DNA of 64,000 nucleotides from Gordionus sp. m RMFG-2023 (GCF_954871325.1 NC_088776.1:3541985-3605984), one strand, 5' to 3'; shown: positions 26,601-40,700, counted from the first letter of the stretch. Program-made: numbers and translations. Notes: generated from the letters alone by a model not told the origin.

Positions 26601-29600
26601 TTTACACGCATACAGTAATAAAAATTATCATATTTGACTAAAATTAACAAGAATTCCTTAGTGACATTACATTTACATAGCTCAAAAGCATTTAATTTTC
26701 AAAATTTGAATAAAACACTTAGTTATTTATGCCCAAAAAAAAATTATTTGAATAATTTGACATAATATAACTTTTTAAACAAAAAAAAAGAAAAGGACAG
26801 ATGCTAGTACGAACATATCTGTACTAATAAGGTATGGGGTTGGTTGGTATCGTCTATTTTTTTTAATACCTTTTTTTCCTAGTTGAATGAAAAGAAGAAA
26901 ACTAAAAATAAACTATATATTTTTGGTAATTTTTTTTAGGGATGGGGTGTATTTTTTGTTATATTCTTCCTTTTTCAACTTCAGTAACATTTCAGAATAA
27001 TCATCTTATTTAAATATTATTATATGCATAATATTATATATTAATATATTTAAAAAATATATTTTCCGGAAACAATATATAACAATGTAAATGTATCGAA
27101 TACATAGTAAAAAAAAATATATATATAATAAAAATTTATTATTATATTTTTTTTTTTAAATTTGAAAAACATTGCAGATATTTGCAAAAATTTAAAAGAT
27201 TATAAAAATATTATGAAATTTTTATGTAAGCGGATTAATAAAAATCTATTTAATTATACTACATAATATTTTGTAAAAATTGTAAATTTTGCACGCATAA
27301 AGAAAAAAGGTTTTTTTAAATATTTTTTTTAGGGTAATGTTTTGGGGTTATTCTTATTTTATTTTTATTTAGTAATTATCTCAGGGATTTCTATCACGGG
27401 GGTGACGCAAGATCAGCGTTGAAATTGGAGGGGGTGGGTGATTTAGTAGGAAGGGTATATGGTTATTAGATTAGAGTATAGACTACTTATCTTTCTCATT
27501 ATCTAGAAGAAAAAAAAATAATACCAATCGGTTCATTATCTTCAAAATAGTGCAGCTAGATTTATACCCCATCTGATATTAACCTCAAATTTTAAAATCC
27601 GTTTCTTCTATTATCTATAATTATATTCCTTTTAGAAATAGCTGAAACAATCCCGATATTTTCCTGGTCTTCAACTCCAATCCAATAATATAAGATATCG
27701 TTAAAACAAAATTCAGTGTCTCACTATAAACAGCTGATAAATCGATCCAATAGTAATATATATTGGCTTAAAAGCGATATCAAATATAGGTCTGTAATGG
27801 GCGGGTTTTTAGCCAGCTCGCCTATATTATAGGTAGGAGTGGGCGGGAGAGTAAAAAACCCCATTGGCGGACGGGTGATGGGGTTAAATTTTTTAAAACA
27901 ATGGGCAATGAATGTTCGGTTTAAAAATCTGCCCATTGAAATTCAATTATTTAACGATTTATTGCAAATTTTTGGCGTTAAAGGAACGGTAATTATAATA
28001 TTTTTGTATCTATGAAAAGGAAATGTATTCATAAAATCAGTTATTTATTTAGGATGTCATACGTGAAATAGAAATAAGGGTATAGAAAATACAAACTTAA
28101 ATAAACTTGACACTGAAAACTTTTCTAAATGAACAAAGACAATCATCCAATTTCATGCTCTTTTAGAAAATGATGATGCTTTATTAAAATACCACAATCA
28201 AATCAATATTTAATATAAAACAGTGGAAACACAATACAATATAGGAAAATTATTAAACCTATACGATAGTTCATCAGTACTAATACTTAGTATTGGTATA
28301 ATACTCTAGTCCTAGTCAGAAGTTACTTCAATTATTCAAATTATTTCAACTCACTTCTGTACAGCTTTAAATCCTAAAATCGCCATAAATATCCTAAGTA
28401 AAAGTACTCCACGAATAAAAAGGGGATATTATTATCCGGTGTCTTTTAATCTGATGGTAGACATTTATATTTGGGATCAAATTTGGTCAAGTATAAGAAT
28501 AGGGGCAGATTTGTAAAACCATAAAAATGGACCTTAAATATTTTTTTAAAAAAAATAAGATTTTGTTTATCATAAAATTTTAAAGATAATTTTTTTAATT
28601 ATTTTATATTCACTGATAAATAAATAATATTTTGCTTATTATTTTGCAATTTTTTTTGATTCATTTTAAGAAATTAATTTTGTTGGTGATAAACTTGGTT
28701 CATAAAATAATGAATCCACTGACAGAAATATCCACAGGACAAAAGTATACCAGCACTATTTAAGCGATTTTATAAAAACGACTAACTCAATATTTTAGGC
28801 AGAAAAATCTTGCCTAAACCTCAAGGTTTCGCTAATAAGATGTTCAAACCTTAGGCACTACTTATGACCATAATCTTCAGACCTGCAGAATTTTTTTTTA
28901 GATAAAATATTAAATTAGCCGTTTTTTAAAATTCGGCTAAAATCGAACGGTCTAACAACACTACTAGCCACAATAAAAATTTTAAGAGCAAATGTGAAGG
29001 TTTTTACAATTACCGGCCTTTTTTAACCCGGGCACGGACAGAAATATCATGAAGCAATTAATAAAATTTATAATAGAGGTCCGCCAAACCCGACCTAGCC
29101 CGAAAAATCTCCATCTTTAGCTGTCTTCGGGTCTCGTTTCTGATTTATTATGAAGGGGCAGATTCTGCTTTTCCCCTCCGTAATTAAGCCACTGTTTGGC
29201 TGACAAAGTCAAGGATATTTATTAGATGATCATTTCCTAGAATTTTTTTTTAAAAAAAAAATCGATTTTATAGCTGTTTTGGCGATGATTTTAGATAACT
29301 AAACGGTTTATTTTTTGGATTTCTATTTATTTTCGGTCCAGCTACGATTTTTTAAATCATAACAAATTTTCTGACCCAATTACAGCTCCGGGTGGTTAAA
29401 AATATTTAGAAATCAGCTGATTTGCTAATACCCAAGTTATTTCTATTAGAGGTCTGCAGAGCCCGACCCGCGTTACCCCGTTAAGAATGTTTGCACAAAT
29501 TGTCTTCTTTTTTTGTCAGGCCCGGCCCACGTGATTATTTTTGAAAAACTAAGGGCTTTACAGATTTCTGTATTATATTTTTTGAATCATACAGGCAAGG

Positions 29601-32600
29601 TAAAATACAAACAAACTATAAAGGGTTTAAACAGAAAATAAAATCGAAAATTTATACTTATGTAATTAATAACATTTAATATATATATTTTTTTTAAAGT
29701 TAACTTTTATACATTTCATTATATTATTTCCTTTTCAAAAAGTTCATATCAAATAAATAAAATTACATAAGGACTTTCTTCGTTGGGGTTAAAAAGTTAA
29801 AAAAAAAAACTATTAATTTTTTTTTTGGTTTTTTTCTATTTATTTTTAATTACAAACCAAAAGAAAACCTATATTCCTTGTTTTGTATTTTCTTATTGAC
29901 TTTTTGAAGTTAATTTTTATTAAATGTTCCCCCATTCCTTCCATCCGAGGAATGAACGAGAAATTTTTTTTTTGGTGGGAACATTTTTTTTATAAAAATT
30001 TTATATTATTTACATTTAAAACGAACTTATGTATTTAATTCACATATTTCATTAACATATTTAAATTTTTATTTCTTTAAAAAATAAAATATGTTTTGAT
30101 ATATGATTTAATTATATCAGCTGAGAATCAAAAATCTTTTTCACGCTTTTCTACATTTTAAAAAAATAAAATAATCTTGAATTTTTATATTTTTTTTTTT
30201 TAAAAAAAACCCCCAAAAATATATTTACATTAGTTTTCAGTGACAAGATTTCCATAAGGTTAATTTATAATTGATTTTAGAGGAGGCGCGAATCATGGTG
30301 GACAGATGTTTTCCATTTGCTATTTTATGATAATTTTAATAATGGGAGTTTCGCACCACCATTTTATGGGTGAGCCTTATGTCCACCTTTGTATGGAAGG
30401 GGAATCACCGCTAAATCGTATAATCTAGCAGCCATCCCGATATGATTTCGTATGCTTAATACAACAAATGTCTTTATTCACTTGGGGGGGGGGCTATTTA
30501 GTGTTATAGAATGTAAATAAATGATAATTTTTTTTAATATAAAAGTAAGTAGCTTGTTTACGACCAAAAATGATTAAATATTATTATAGGCACATAATTT
30601 AAATTTTCACCATCATAATAACTTTTATTGTATCATTATAAGAAAGAGTTACATATGAAAGATAACAATTATATAAAAAAAAAAAGAAAAAATTTAAATG
30701 GCACAAACAAGTTTAATTATAAAAAATGTGAAAAATAAAAATTGTTTTTCTAAACAATTATAATTTTTTTGAAAAATAAAAATTAATTAAAAATATTACG
30801 TGGGAGATTTAAGGAGCCCCCCCACCCAACCCTTATCGAGCGCGGTTTTAAATTTTTTTTATAAAAACAATAGATTTTTATATTATCATAATAATTATAT
30901 AATATTTTGTTTTGTTACATAAGTGTAACAAAAGATATGTCATCTCTATCGGGAAACTTTTGTTCTTTTTATATAATTCAATCATTTTTGTTTTTGAGAA
31001 ATTTAAAATAACGTTTAAACTAAAATTCCTTTCACGATACTTTAAAAATGACAATTTAAAACCACAATAACATGGTCCCTTAAAATAAGAATATAATTGG
31101 GGCATTTAAATTTAAAATTTCTGTTTTCCTAGAGAATAAAATGGGTAAAGAAAAATGGTTAAACCTTAGCCGAAAGCAATTACGTCAATCATCCGAAGAT
31201 TCATTTCTTAAAAATATAACTCAACTTTGAAGAAAAAATAAATAAATATCGAGCCCTAAATTTTTAGAAGATCTTAGATTTAGAATTCGCCTGTAGATTT
31301 TAACCGATTTTTTTAGTTTTCTTCATTAGGGCTGGGACTTATAGAATAACAAATAATTTTACCAAAATATATTGCAATTAGAAGATAAAATTTTAAGGGG
31401 GGGGGGTATATTTTTTCGGGGTAGCTTTGTCCAAGACATATGCTCCGTGGTTATTTAAATGATTGAATATATATATTATTATTAATATATATATTATTAA
31501 TGTAATAATAATAATATATGTATAATAAAAATTTATTAATATTTACCTAACGAACATTTGTCCAAGAAAAATTGGGTCGTTTTTTGAATATTTTCTTTCA
31601 AATCAGGATTCATATTATAAAAATGGGGGTGAAGTTGGACGAGTAACTCTAGAATTAGGCTGGACGTGGGTGCGGCTATGTCCCAATTCAGTACACTGGA
31701 TAGTAATAATTCCCATTTCTACGAATTTATGAAATTATAGTTTTAATCATTCATTCATTCATTTAAAAAAATATATATATATATTAATTCTCACCAACAA
31801 TTCGGGTAAAGTGATAGAATGGTCCGTGTAAACTATCAATATCTGAGAGCTAAGCGGTAGGGCCTCTTTGAATTTCGATGCTAGAAGCATGCACGCGGAC
31901 CCTAGGAGTTGTAAATGGCACTTGGGCGTGTTAATTGAGGATAAAAATCTGTCGAGGTAATTCACGGCCAATTGGAACACATCTTTGCGCCGTTTCAATT
32001 CTTCGCATACCTTTTTTGTTTTGTTTTAAGAAATAAATTTATCAGCTGTGGCGTCGGCGAAGATCTTAGGAGCTTAATGAATCCCCCAATGTTACCCCGC
32101 GTTTATATAAAATTATATTATTTCTTACCTCGTACATCCAAGTAACCAACGTTTTCCTCATGTAGGGCTCAATTTCGGTTTGAAGGCAGGTGAAGTAGGA
32201 TGGGGACGAGAGGTATTTATCTTCTATGGATATCAGGTGGTACAGTACTTCCGGTCTCTTTATGATATCGTCGTTAGGAGAGATTGGGTTTTTCTTTTTC
32301 CCCAATCGACTAGCAATTATGGCGTCCCAATCTAACGGCGCGGGGATAGGCTGGTGGTCGAAGTTAGTCGCGTTAGGGAGAAGACTTTTTGCGAGATTGG
32401 AAGAGTAATTGTAATCTAACCCAATCCGGTTATCACTTTTACCGGGATTGGTTTCGGTCATTCTATTGGCCCTTTTGGTGCGATGATGGTTAGCGTAGTT
32501 GTTAATAGCATTATGCGTTTGATGGGCGCGGGAAGACGAAGGTTGGTTAAGAGACTCGGAAGGAAAGCGGTTGTGGCGTAAAGCGGGTTCCGGGGTATTA

Positions 32601-32737
32601 AATTCTTCCGAGGATGAGAGTCCGGATTGCAAGATGGGAGTATGGCATTTTAGAGGCGAAGATGAATTCTCGTTTTCCGGTGGCGATATAAGGTATAGCG
32701 CGGGCGAGCCACGATACAATGAGCATAAACTCTCCAT
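23658..32737 (-). CDS. CCND: D-type cyclin
   Basis: Regulatory subunit of CDK4/6-type kinases that drives G1/S by RB phosphorylation. Five exons (transcribed leftwards) keep phase: 32737-32129, 32010-31795, 31718-31547, 24747-24593 and 24110-23658 (TGA), predicting 534 aa. The cyclin box starts with [16 protein letters not shown] and [22 protein letters not shown]. It continues with [44 protein letters not shown] and [12 protein letters not shown], then [19 protein letters not shown] and [13 protein letters not shown], each aligning in order with animal cyclins D. It is nearly twice the usual length: about 150 low-complexity residues precede the box and about 130 Asn/Asp/Ser-rich residues follow it. 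The RB-docking LxCxE is not present as such; the closest match is LKCHT near residue 30. The tail keeps a TP site (IYPTPPP). Intron 3 is 6.8 kb. Confidence 0.93.
25650..25830. repeat. Diverged family R repeat
   Basis: GTTTTAAAGGGCTAGATTTG at the left and AATATTGAGTTAGAGCCGTT with AGTAGTTTAACGTAACTA at the right match family R landmarks with many changes. It lies inside cyclin D intron 3. Confidence 0.4.
27794..27940. repeat. Small GC-richer inverted-repeat element
   Basis: AATGGGCGGGTTTTTAGCC at the left is the approximate reverse complement of GGTTTAAAAATCTGCCCATT at the right. The interior carries GGGCGGGAG and GGCGGACGGGTGATGGGG, unusually GC-rich for the window. It is non-coding. Confidence 0.45.
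28751..28963. mobile_element. Family R MITE copy
   Basis: AAAACGACTAACTCAATATT, AGAAAAATCTTGCCTAAACC and TCAAGGTTTCGCTAATAAG on the left and GGCTAAAATCGAACGGTCTA ending ACAACACTA on the right follow the family R order. The left terminus is worn. It lies in cyclin D intron 3. Confidence 0.6.
29448..29583. repeat. Family G repeat copy
   Basis: TAGAGGTCTGCAGAGCCCGA at the left and GGCCCGGCCCACGTGATT with TTTACAGATTTCTGTA at the right match the family G ends. A neighbouring fragment with CCCGACCTAGCCCG lies at 29075-29130. Confidence 0.5.
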
Positions 32738-34664
32738 TTTTTTTATAACAAAAATTATAGTTTTTTTAAATTTTTTTGAAGAAATAAATGGAAAAAAAAA
32801 TAATACTTTTTTTTATTTATATATAAAATATGGTTTTTATTTTTTTGATCATTTTATACTATTAAAAAAACTTATTAATTAATCTTTATTTTTTCGAAAG
32901 ATTTAATTTTAAGTTTATAAATTAAATAATTTTTTGGGGAAAGAGGTTATTTTTAGAAATATATTCTTCATTATTTTATCAAGTTAATAATTATTTTTAG
33001 GAGTTAAAATTAGAACGCGATTTAAAAACAATAAGAATTGGTGTTTTTAATTTTGACTTTTGAGAATTGATTAATTATTTCGAATTTGAACTTTAATGAT
33101 TTCTAATTTAAAATTTGAAATTATTGAAGCGAAAATAGAAAAGTTTTTTTGTGAATTTATCAATAATTAATTTTTTTTTTTAAAGAAAAAAATATATATA
33201 TAATAAAATAAAATAATTTAAATAAATTAAATATAAAAGAAGTCCCAAAAAAAAATAATAAAAATAAAATTTAATAAAATATAAAAATTATTTATTTTGA
33301 TAAGTTTATTATCGCCACCCCCTACCGTCCACCCCCCCCCCTCCTTGTCATTTTTTAAAAAAAAATATTATTATAGTAATTTAAATCCCCATTTTACAGC
33401 TGATTTTCTAATTCATTTATTTATTATTTTTACATACAAAAAAAAATAATTTAAAAGAAAAACAAAATAAAAGTACAAATTGTTTACAAAAGAAGAAAGC
33501 AAAACAAAAAAAAAAGTAATGAATGAAAAATATAAAATGATTTATCAATTTATTTGATAAAATGAAAACAAATTTTATAGTTAAATTTTTGTTAGCAAGC
33601 AAGCAAAAAACAAAACTTCTTAATCCCCCTATACCGCCCAAGCCCATTGATAAAAATAATATTTTATATTTTTACAACAGGAAACAATTTTAGATATAAA
33701 TAAACATTTTTCCATTCAAAAAAAAAAATTATAATATATTTTGGGAATTGCGTGTAATTATAAAAAAAACGATTATTTTATGCATAAGCCCTTATAAGCA
33801 GGATCTAATCATCGCCCGCCGTTATTCTTATGCTAGATTTTTAATGTGGAAGCGGCGGCGATCTTCATAAAGGGCGTCTCGCGGTTGGCGCGTAAATTTT
33901 TTTTTTTAAAAAATAATATTAATATTTTTACAAAATTTCAAAATTGACGATTATTCCAATGATGATAATGCCACTTCTTTTATAGAATAATGTATGTGTT
34001 TGAAAGCATATCTGGAAATAATAAAAATCTAATTAATAGTGTTTTGACAAAATTTATAGAAAAAATTGAATTTTTATTTTCACAAAAAAATGGCCAACAT
34101 TGAACTTGGCATGCATGCCTCCGATTAGATTTTTTAAACTTGCGCCGGCGGAACGATAGATTCGTCGTGGCACACTACTTATAAAAGCCATTCATTCATA
34201 ATATTTTATATTAGCAATTTTTAATATAATTTACATACTTCTAACTAAGAGACGTGAAAATGCAAATTTTTGGCCCATCGAACACCATCCTATATTTTTG
34301 ATTGAAATTTTATAAACGCGACCGGGTAATCGATACTTTTTCCTTATATATAAATCCGAACTACAATTTATTTTGATAAAAATAAGAGAAAATATTAATG
34401 TTCTATATGTTTTTAAATCTCACAAGCCTGAGCAGATGCGGATTTTTTAAAATTTAGGGTCCACGCCTTCTTAAATTTTTCTTAAGCCCGGGGTTGGTTG
34501 GGCTTCTAACCCACTTTGCAATTCCCCTGCCTGTAGATCTCTGTTTTAGAACATTAGCTAGTCCACTGTCTAATTTAAGCAGAACGTATCTTCTATATAC
34601 TCAAAGTCAAATCTATATTTAATATTTATATTTTGTAAAATATATTTTTTTAATAAAATAAAAA

Positions 34665-34676
34665 TTTCGCGCCAAA
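34665..34676. promoter_or_regulatory. Candidate E2F site 1
   Basis: TTTCGCGCCAAA matches the E2F/DP consensus TTTSSCGC on both strands. It is about 1.9 kb upstream of the cyclin D start codon and belongs to a short direct repeat (GCGCCAAATGCTGA) shared with the site at 34704. Function is inferred from consensus and position only. Confidence 0.4.
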
Positions 34677-34703
34677 TGCTGACTAAAATTTTTTTTATTG
34701 CGA

Positions 34704-34715
34704 TTTGGCGCCAAA
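34704..34715. promoter_or_regulatory. Candidate E2F site 2
   Basis: TTTGGCGCCAAA is a perfect 12-bp palindrome of the E2F consensus, 39 bp from the first site and followed by the same ATGCTGA. The pairing in a very AT-rich background suggests retention or a local duplication. Confidence 0.4.
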
Positions 34716-37700
34716 TGCTGAACTGGCTAATAAATTTTTTTTTATTATTATAACATAAAATATGGGAGCCTTTTGAAACTTAAAAATAAAAAAAAATGTT
34801 CCTTATTAAATAGAGATCCAGACATTTCCAAAATTAAATTTAAATAAATCGTTTATTGCTATTATAAAATATGTTTACGTTTTAAAAAGTTTGAATTCCC
34901 GCCAGAAATGTTCTGGGAAAAAAAGACCCCGTCACAAAGACGAATAAAATTACACCCGGTCAACACGTCACAGGGCCAAAATACTTTCCCCTTTTTAAGT
35001 ATTTAGAAAGATTGTATAAATTGGAATCTTTTAGTCAAGCTCTTTTTGTTCAAGAGATTTCTCTCCAGGATTCTTAACGTGATCCACTTTGAATTCTTTA
35101 AAAAAGTGGAGGGGGGAGAGGGGTATTTTTTTTCTATTACACGAGAAGAGAAAAATGTAATTTTGAATAAATTTAAAGAACTCCAGACAATTTTTTTTTT
35201 ACAGAGGAGAATTTTTGAAGTGAGAAATGAATGGAATGGATATAAAAGAAGGAAATAAAAGAAAAAAAAATCCAGCAATATGCGTAATAAGAAAATGCAG
35301 ATATTGATGACCAATTTTTCAGAAGTCCTGATAGTCCTGATAATTTACTTTGTTGCCATTTTACAAACTCTTTAAATCATTTATTTAGAGAGTCTTTTAA
35401 ATTTCAACCGTAAATTATACTTCCTTATAAAAATCATTTTATTATATAAGATATTACACCGCATATTGCTGCCACAACCCCCCCCCCCCCCCCTTCCCTT
35501 GAATACGCATTAATCTTTAACATTTAAAACATTTATAGCTAAAAAAAATTTTTTAGCTATTTTTTAGGATTTTAATAAGGTGAAATCTGGAATTATATTC
35601 TGGTTCCAAATAACTTTTATTTACCATAAAATCTTGAAAATATTTTAATTTAAATCAATTTTTCCATAAATTTTTTATAATATTAATTAAGGTTTGATAT
35701 TTCCATGACAAGATTGTAAATTTGTAGAGGTGGATCCAAAACCCGAGGAACAAGTTGAATTATCGAGTTTCCTCAGAATTTAGGCTCCTGGGAAAGATTA
35801 AGAATAAAAAATTGTACTTATTTTTTTTAGAGGAGCTCATGATCGGATATGATAAAAATTTGACATTTAAATATGAAATAGAATTTTGGCAATACTTTAT
35901 CCACACAGAAAATGAACTGGAGATTTTACTTTTCTTATTGACTAAATATTTTAAAAATAAAACTTTCTAAAATATAGTTGAAACATGTGGTTCTAATAAT
36001 GTTTCTATAGTAGTATTGTTTACATCTTATATGTTTTATTTCAAAAATTAAATTTTTATAATTTATGGTTCAGATATTTAATGCATATTGAATTAGCATC
36101 TAGTATGCAAATTTATTTAATATTTTAAAAGTAAATAACCTTAACAAAACAGTCAATGGAAAAAAATGGTCATATTCGACAGAAACCTAGATTAAAGATT
36201 TAGTCGAAATATAATTCATTTTGTACAAAAGGCCATTAATGGTTAAATAAGTTTCTTATATGCCAAATTCAAAAATTTTGTTTTTAAAAATTTAGCTATT
36301 AAAATTTTGTTTTTATAAATAATCTTATATTTTTTTTAAAAATTTAAGTTATTTATTCAAGATACAAGGTAAATTATAGGGAAAAGAAATATAATAGATT
36401 TATAAAAAAAATAGTATGAATTATATTTTATAAATTTTAAATATCTGGTTTTTAAAATCGCCTAGAAGGCGCTCTTTAAATTTTATGATTAGTTTTCCTT
36501 TAAGATAAAAAATAAACTTTATGGGTGGGTATACTTTAAATTATCTTCTTCTAAATTGAGTTATTTTAATTAAGCTTGACTATTATAGATGTTTAATTTA
36601 ATATATATTAATTTTAGACCCTTAAAAAATGTCAAACTAGATCAATAAAAAGATGTTTTTATAGTGAACTGATCGAACGTGCCATATAAACATTTATTTC
36701 ATAAGTTATAAAGAGTTTAAAAAGATGGGAAACAATCAGGGGCTGAGAAACAAAAATAGAAATAAGATAGATGCGGATTTTATTAATTTTCAAATAGGAG
36801 CTCTTTTAAACATTCTAAAAAAAGATATATATGTTGCTCCAATCTTATATGCAAGAAATAATCGATATGGATAATGAACACCGAGCGAATATTCATTGAA
36901 AGAGTATTTACAGTTAAAATTTAGGTTTTTACTCGATATATCTGCATTGGCAAATACATCTGTAATGATAAAAAATAAATATTGTAATCAAATAAATATT
37001 TTATAAACGGATCAAGATTAATTAAAAATCAATATAAATGTGTTATATTGATATATTGGATCTCTTCTCATATATAATAGGTTAAATGAAACCATATATA
37101 TAGGATTATTCTAAAAATTCCAATTGCCGTCTTCAGTGAAGACAACTTATTAAAGCTCATGCTATCTTAGGCTTTACTAAGATTTTGCGAGGTGCAAGAC
37201 TGCCTCGTAAATCGATCACTAATTTCAGTCGGAAATGGCATCGCATCTTGTACCAACATAATATCCTTTTTTTTAAATAAAAGATTAGGCAGATAAATGC
37301 TTAAACTAATATTCTATTGTTTACAATGATTATATATATGCACGGGATATGCAGAATATTAATTTTTTTTAAAATATGCGTTGCTCATATTTATCATTAA
37401 AATTTTATCAGCAAAATTAAAAGCCCCCCATTTAAGAACAATTTTTCACTTTCCCAATTTATAAAAAACACAAATAAAACTTTATCTCTAATAATTATTC
37501 AATTATTGATTTATTTATTTTATGATTCAGAAAACTAATTTATTATATATGTTGTATTTTAAAAAATATTATTATTTTATTTTAAAGAAAGAAATCAAAA
37601 ATTTATAATTTATAATTTTTGTTATTCATTTCACCATTTATATTCATTCCATCTTAGAGCTTGTGTTGGCAGGTCAAGGTTTAGCATGAACAAAATATGC

Positions 37701-37738
37701 TAATATATTAGCTTCTAATCATTCATACATAAATAAAA

Positions 37739-40700
37739 ATGAATCTGTTATCAACGAAAAGGTTCCTTAAATAATTTAATTTGAATATTATATTGTGATA
37801 TTATATAAAATTAGCTGGCATGTTAGAAGAAAGCATAATATTGCTCGTGTTAGAAAAGATGAGGCGGAAGCATTGGAGGATGACATGAAAAAACAACATA
37901 AGCAAACACAATATGTAAAATCTTTTATTATAATATTAATTAAAAAAATAATTCTTTTATAGAAAAGTGAAGCGAGACTTAATATATTAAGGCAAAAGCT
38001 AATGAAAAAGCAAGGATTTATTGTAGATGAAATGAATACAGCTCATTCCTCAGATTCTCATATCAATTTTTTTGCAAATATTGAAAAAGGAGTAATTTTT
38101 TAAAATATTTACAAATAATCTTTAAATAAAATGAGATTTATCTATTTTTTAATATTTTATTCTTTCTAATTTCTTTTGTTATTCATTAATTTTTATTCAC
38201 AACTTTTATTTTTAAAATATTTGCATGCATATTAACACAACAAGCTATAATATTATCCTAATATATATTTAGATAACCTTTTTTTATGATTCATTAATAA
38301 TGTACTATCTGAATGTAGAAAATTTGAGTTAATTATTTGAGCCCATTCATTGTTTATAACAGAGTTTGAATAAAAAATTTACCTTAAAATGCGAAATCTT
38401 TTATAAGTAAATCTTTAGTAATTTTCATGTGTAAGTAATCTTTTATTGAACATTTTTTTTTAAACTCTGGTTTATAGCAATGATGGGCAAAATATGTCTG
38501 ATATTTTGTTAAGCTTTAAAAATTATATCTTTGTATATAATGTATTTAAGCCAACCCTGATAATGGATTTTTTATCTTATTAAAAGAAATTTTACACATA
38601 GATTGTGGAAACATTCTTTTCTTAACAAAATTTACTATTTCATATTTAATGATAATATTATTAGAAATTTAGCAATTTTGAAATAATCCTTTTTGAGTTA
38701 AAATGAGTCCAATGAGCATGTTCACTTGGATTTTTTATAGAGGACATATTCTTCTAGCTAAAACTGTAGGTCTTGGAAGTTCTTATTTTTTCTTTTTAAC
38801 ATTTGAATAACTATTGATAGACCTGTGCACCAACAGTTTTATTGGTGGGAGCTTCTTCTTTAAAATGATTAACTGGTGCAGACATGTCCCTTACTTCACA
38901 CTGTCATAATCATTTGTAGTGATGTGATGGCACCTAATATATTTTAGGCTATTTTTTTTACTAAATTTATTTATTTAATGCAGATGTATAACCAATAGGG
39001 GGAAAGCCCCTCCCTCATCACAAATTTGCCAATTGTAAATAAATATTTTAAGGTAATATTTTCCCCCTACACACTCCCCACCCCTCTCCTCAAAAATGCA
39101 CACAATATATCATAAGGAAGAATTTAAAAGGAAAATTAGTAAAAGTTAATAACATTTTAATTAACAATTATTCAAAATTTTTAGAAAAAAAGCATTTTAA
39201 TTATATAAAAATGTGAAAACCCAAAAATATTTATACAAAAATTGCATATAGCCAAAAAGCATAATAAGTGGACTTAAAGATCTCCAACAAAAATTTATGA
39301 ATAGCATAAAATAGAAATCATATTGGTGGCACAATCTGGTAGATTATGCAAGCAAGGAGAGATGCAGCAAGTTTGCAGAGTACTGAATTCACCTTTTTTT
39401 CTTTAGAATATCCATTCATTATGTTTATCAAGTGAAAGTGTGAAAGTGAGGGTCTAAAAGTGCTCCTCATAATACCTAAATATAAAAAATAATTAACAAA
39501 GAGATATATAATTTTTTTAAAAACACACTATTTTATTTATTTTTAATTAATATCTGAAGATTGATTTATTGAAAATCTACATATTATGCCTAAGAAATAT
39601 TATTGCACATAGGTGGGTGTATATGTAATGTAGAGCAGAACTATCATTTTCTTCAAATTATTATTAATTTCACTCTGAAATAATGAGGATATGTTTATGG
39701 TATATATCTTTTTGAATGGAGGAAAACAAAATGGTGTTCTTGAAGGTATTAAGAAAATTTCAAAGTTCTTTCTCAAAGTCCCATTCAGAGCTGAATAATT
39801 TAAGATCCTATTTCTTTAAGCTTAAGGCACAATAATTTGAATAAAACTAATTTTATATCAATTGTACTTAGAAAATATTTCCTTAATATGATTATAAACG
39901 TCATATTGATATTCACTGCTACTTCTTATATGAATCTACTATTAAGAAGAAATTCCAAAAAAATGTATTGCAAGCTGCAGTCATAATCAATAAGTAAATT
40001 ATAAAGGTGTTTTTAAAATTATTTAAAAAAATATAACTATGTTTTTATATAGCATTTCTCTTATAATATGTTTATATATTAGAATACAATTAAAATAAAA
40101 TACGATAATTTTTTATATATTTTAAAGTATATTATTTCTAAATAGCTCATTTTTAAAACAAAATAAAATATATTGTATATCTCAAAAATATATATGTTGT
40201 TTGTACATTTTTAATTTGATAGCATCTATTTTAATATTATTCTAATAACTCAAAAACTATTTAATATATATATCAAATATCATATAATATTAATATATAT
40301 ATATTCGAATAAACATTTGAATGTATTATTTAATACTAATAAAATAAATATATTACGACGGTGTGATTAGAGCCGACACTTTAGCGGTCCAATCAAACAC
40401 TGTGGCTGATTTGCTTGACGCTTTTTAGCGGCTCAATCACCAGCGGTGTCGGATTTACGGGCGGTGTACAGGTTTATTTATTAGAAGTGATAGAAAATAA
40501 AACTACTAATAGACTCTTGTTCAAGATTTAAGATAAATTAGAGCATTATTAATTGTCAAAACCGAAACATCTGGTTATTGGGTGAATCCTTGTGCATTAT
40601 TCGTATCTTTTGATTTTGGAATCGACATATTTTTTTTTAACAGTCTACTTTTTGGGACATCTTCCATATATAACAATTATTTATTAATTTGATTTATTCA

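Larger units (their letters stand above)
24748..31546 (-). other. Cyclin D intron 3 (6.8 kb) with repeats
   Basis: No additional cyclin exon is needed here: the exon ending DKCSL joins in phase to [10 protein letters not shown]. The interval holds a (TA)n run at about 25012-25042, a decayed family R copy at 25650-25830, a small inverted-repeat element at 27794-27940, a family R copy at 28751-28963, family G sequence at 29075-29130 and 29448-29583, G runs at 30483 and 31397, and long T/A steps at 25611-25627, 26426-26441, 29243-29261 and 30191-30209. Otherwise it is featureless AT-rich sequence. Confidence 0.6.
32738..37738. other. Divergent intergenic interval between cyclin D and the LENG1-like gene
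   Basis: The flanking genes point away from each other, so both promoters should lie here. A GC-richer inverted-repeat block is at about 33787-33900 (GCCCTTATAAGCAGGATC mirrored by GATCTTCATAAAGGGC). Two E2F-consensus 12-mers lie at 34665 and 34704, C runs at about 33332 and 35478-35493, and a worn GGCC-rich repeat at about 34430-34550. I see no convincing reading frame or RNA gene. Confidence 0.55.

Noticed and set aside
32571-32882. 103-codon + strand frame
   Set aside because: It is antisense to cyclin D exon 1, which has clear cyclin homology on the - strand.
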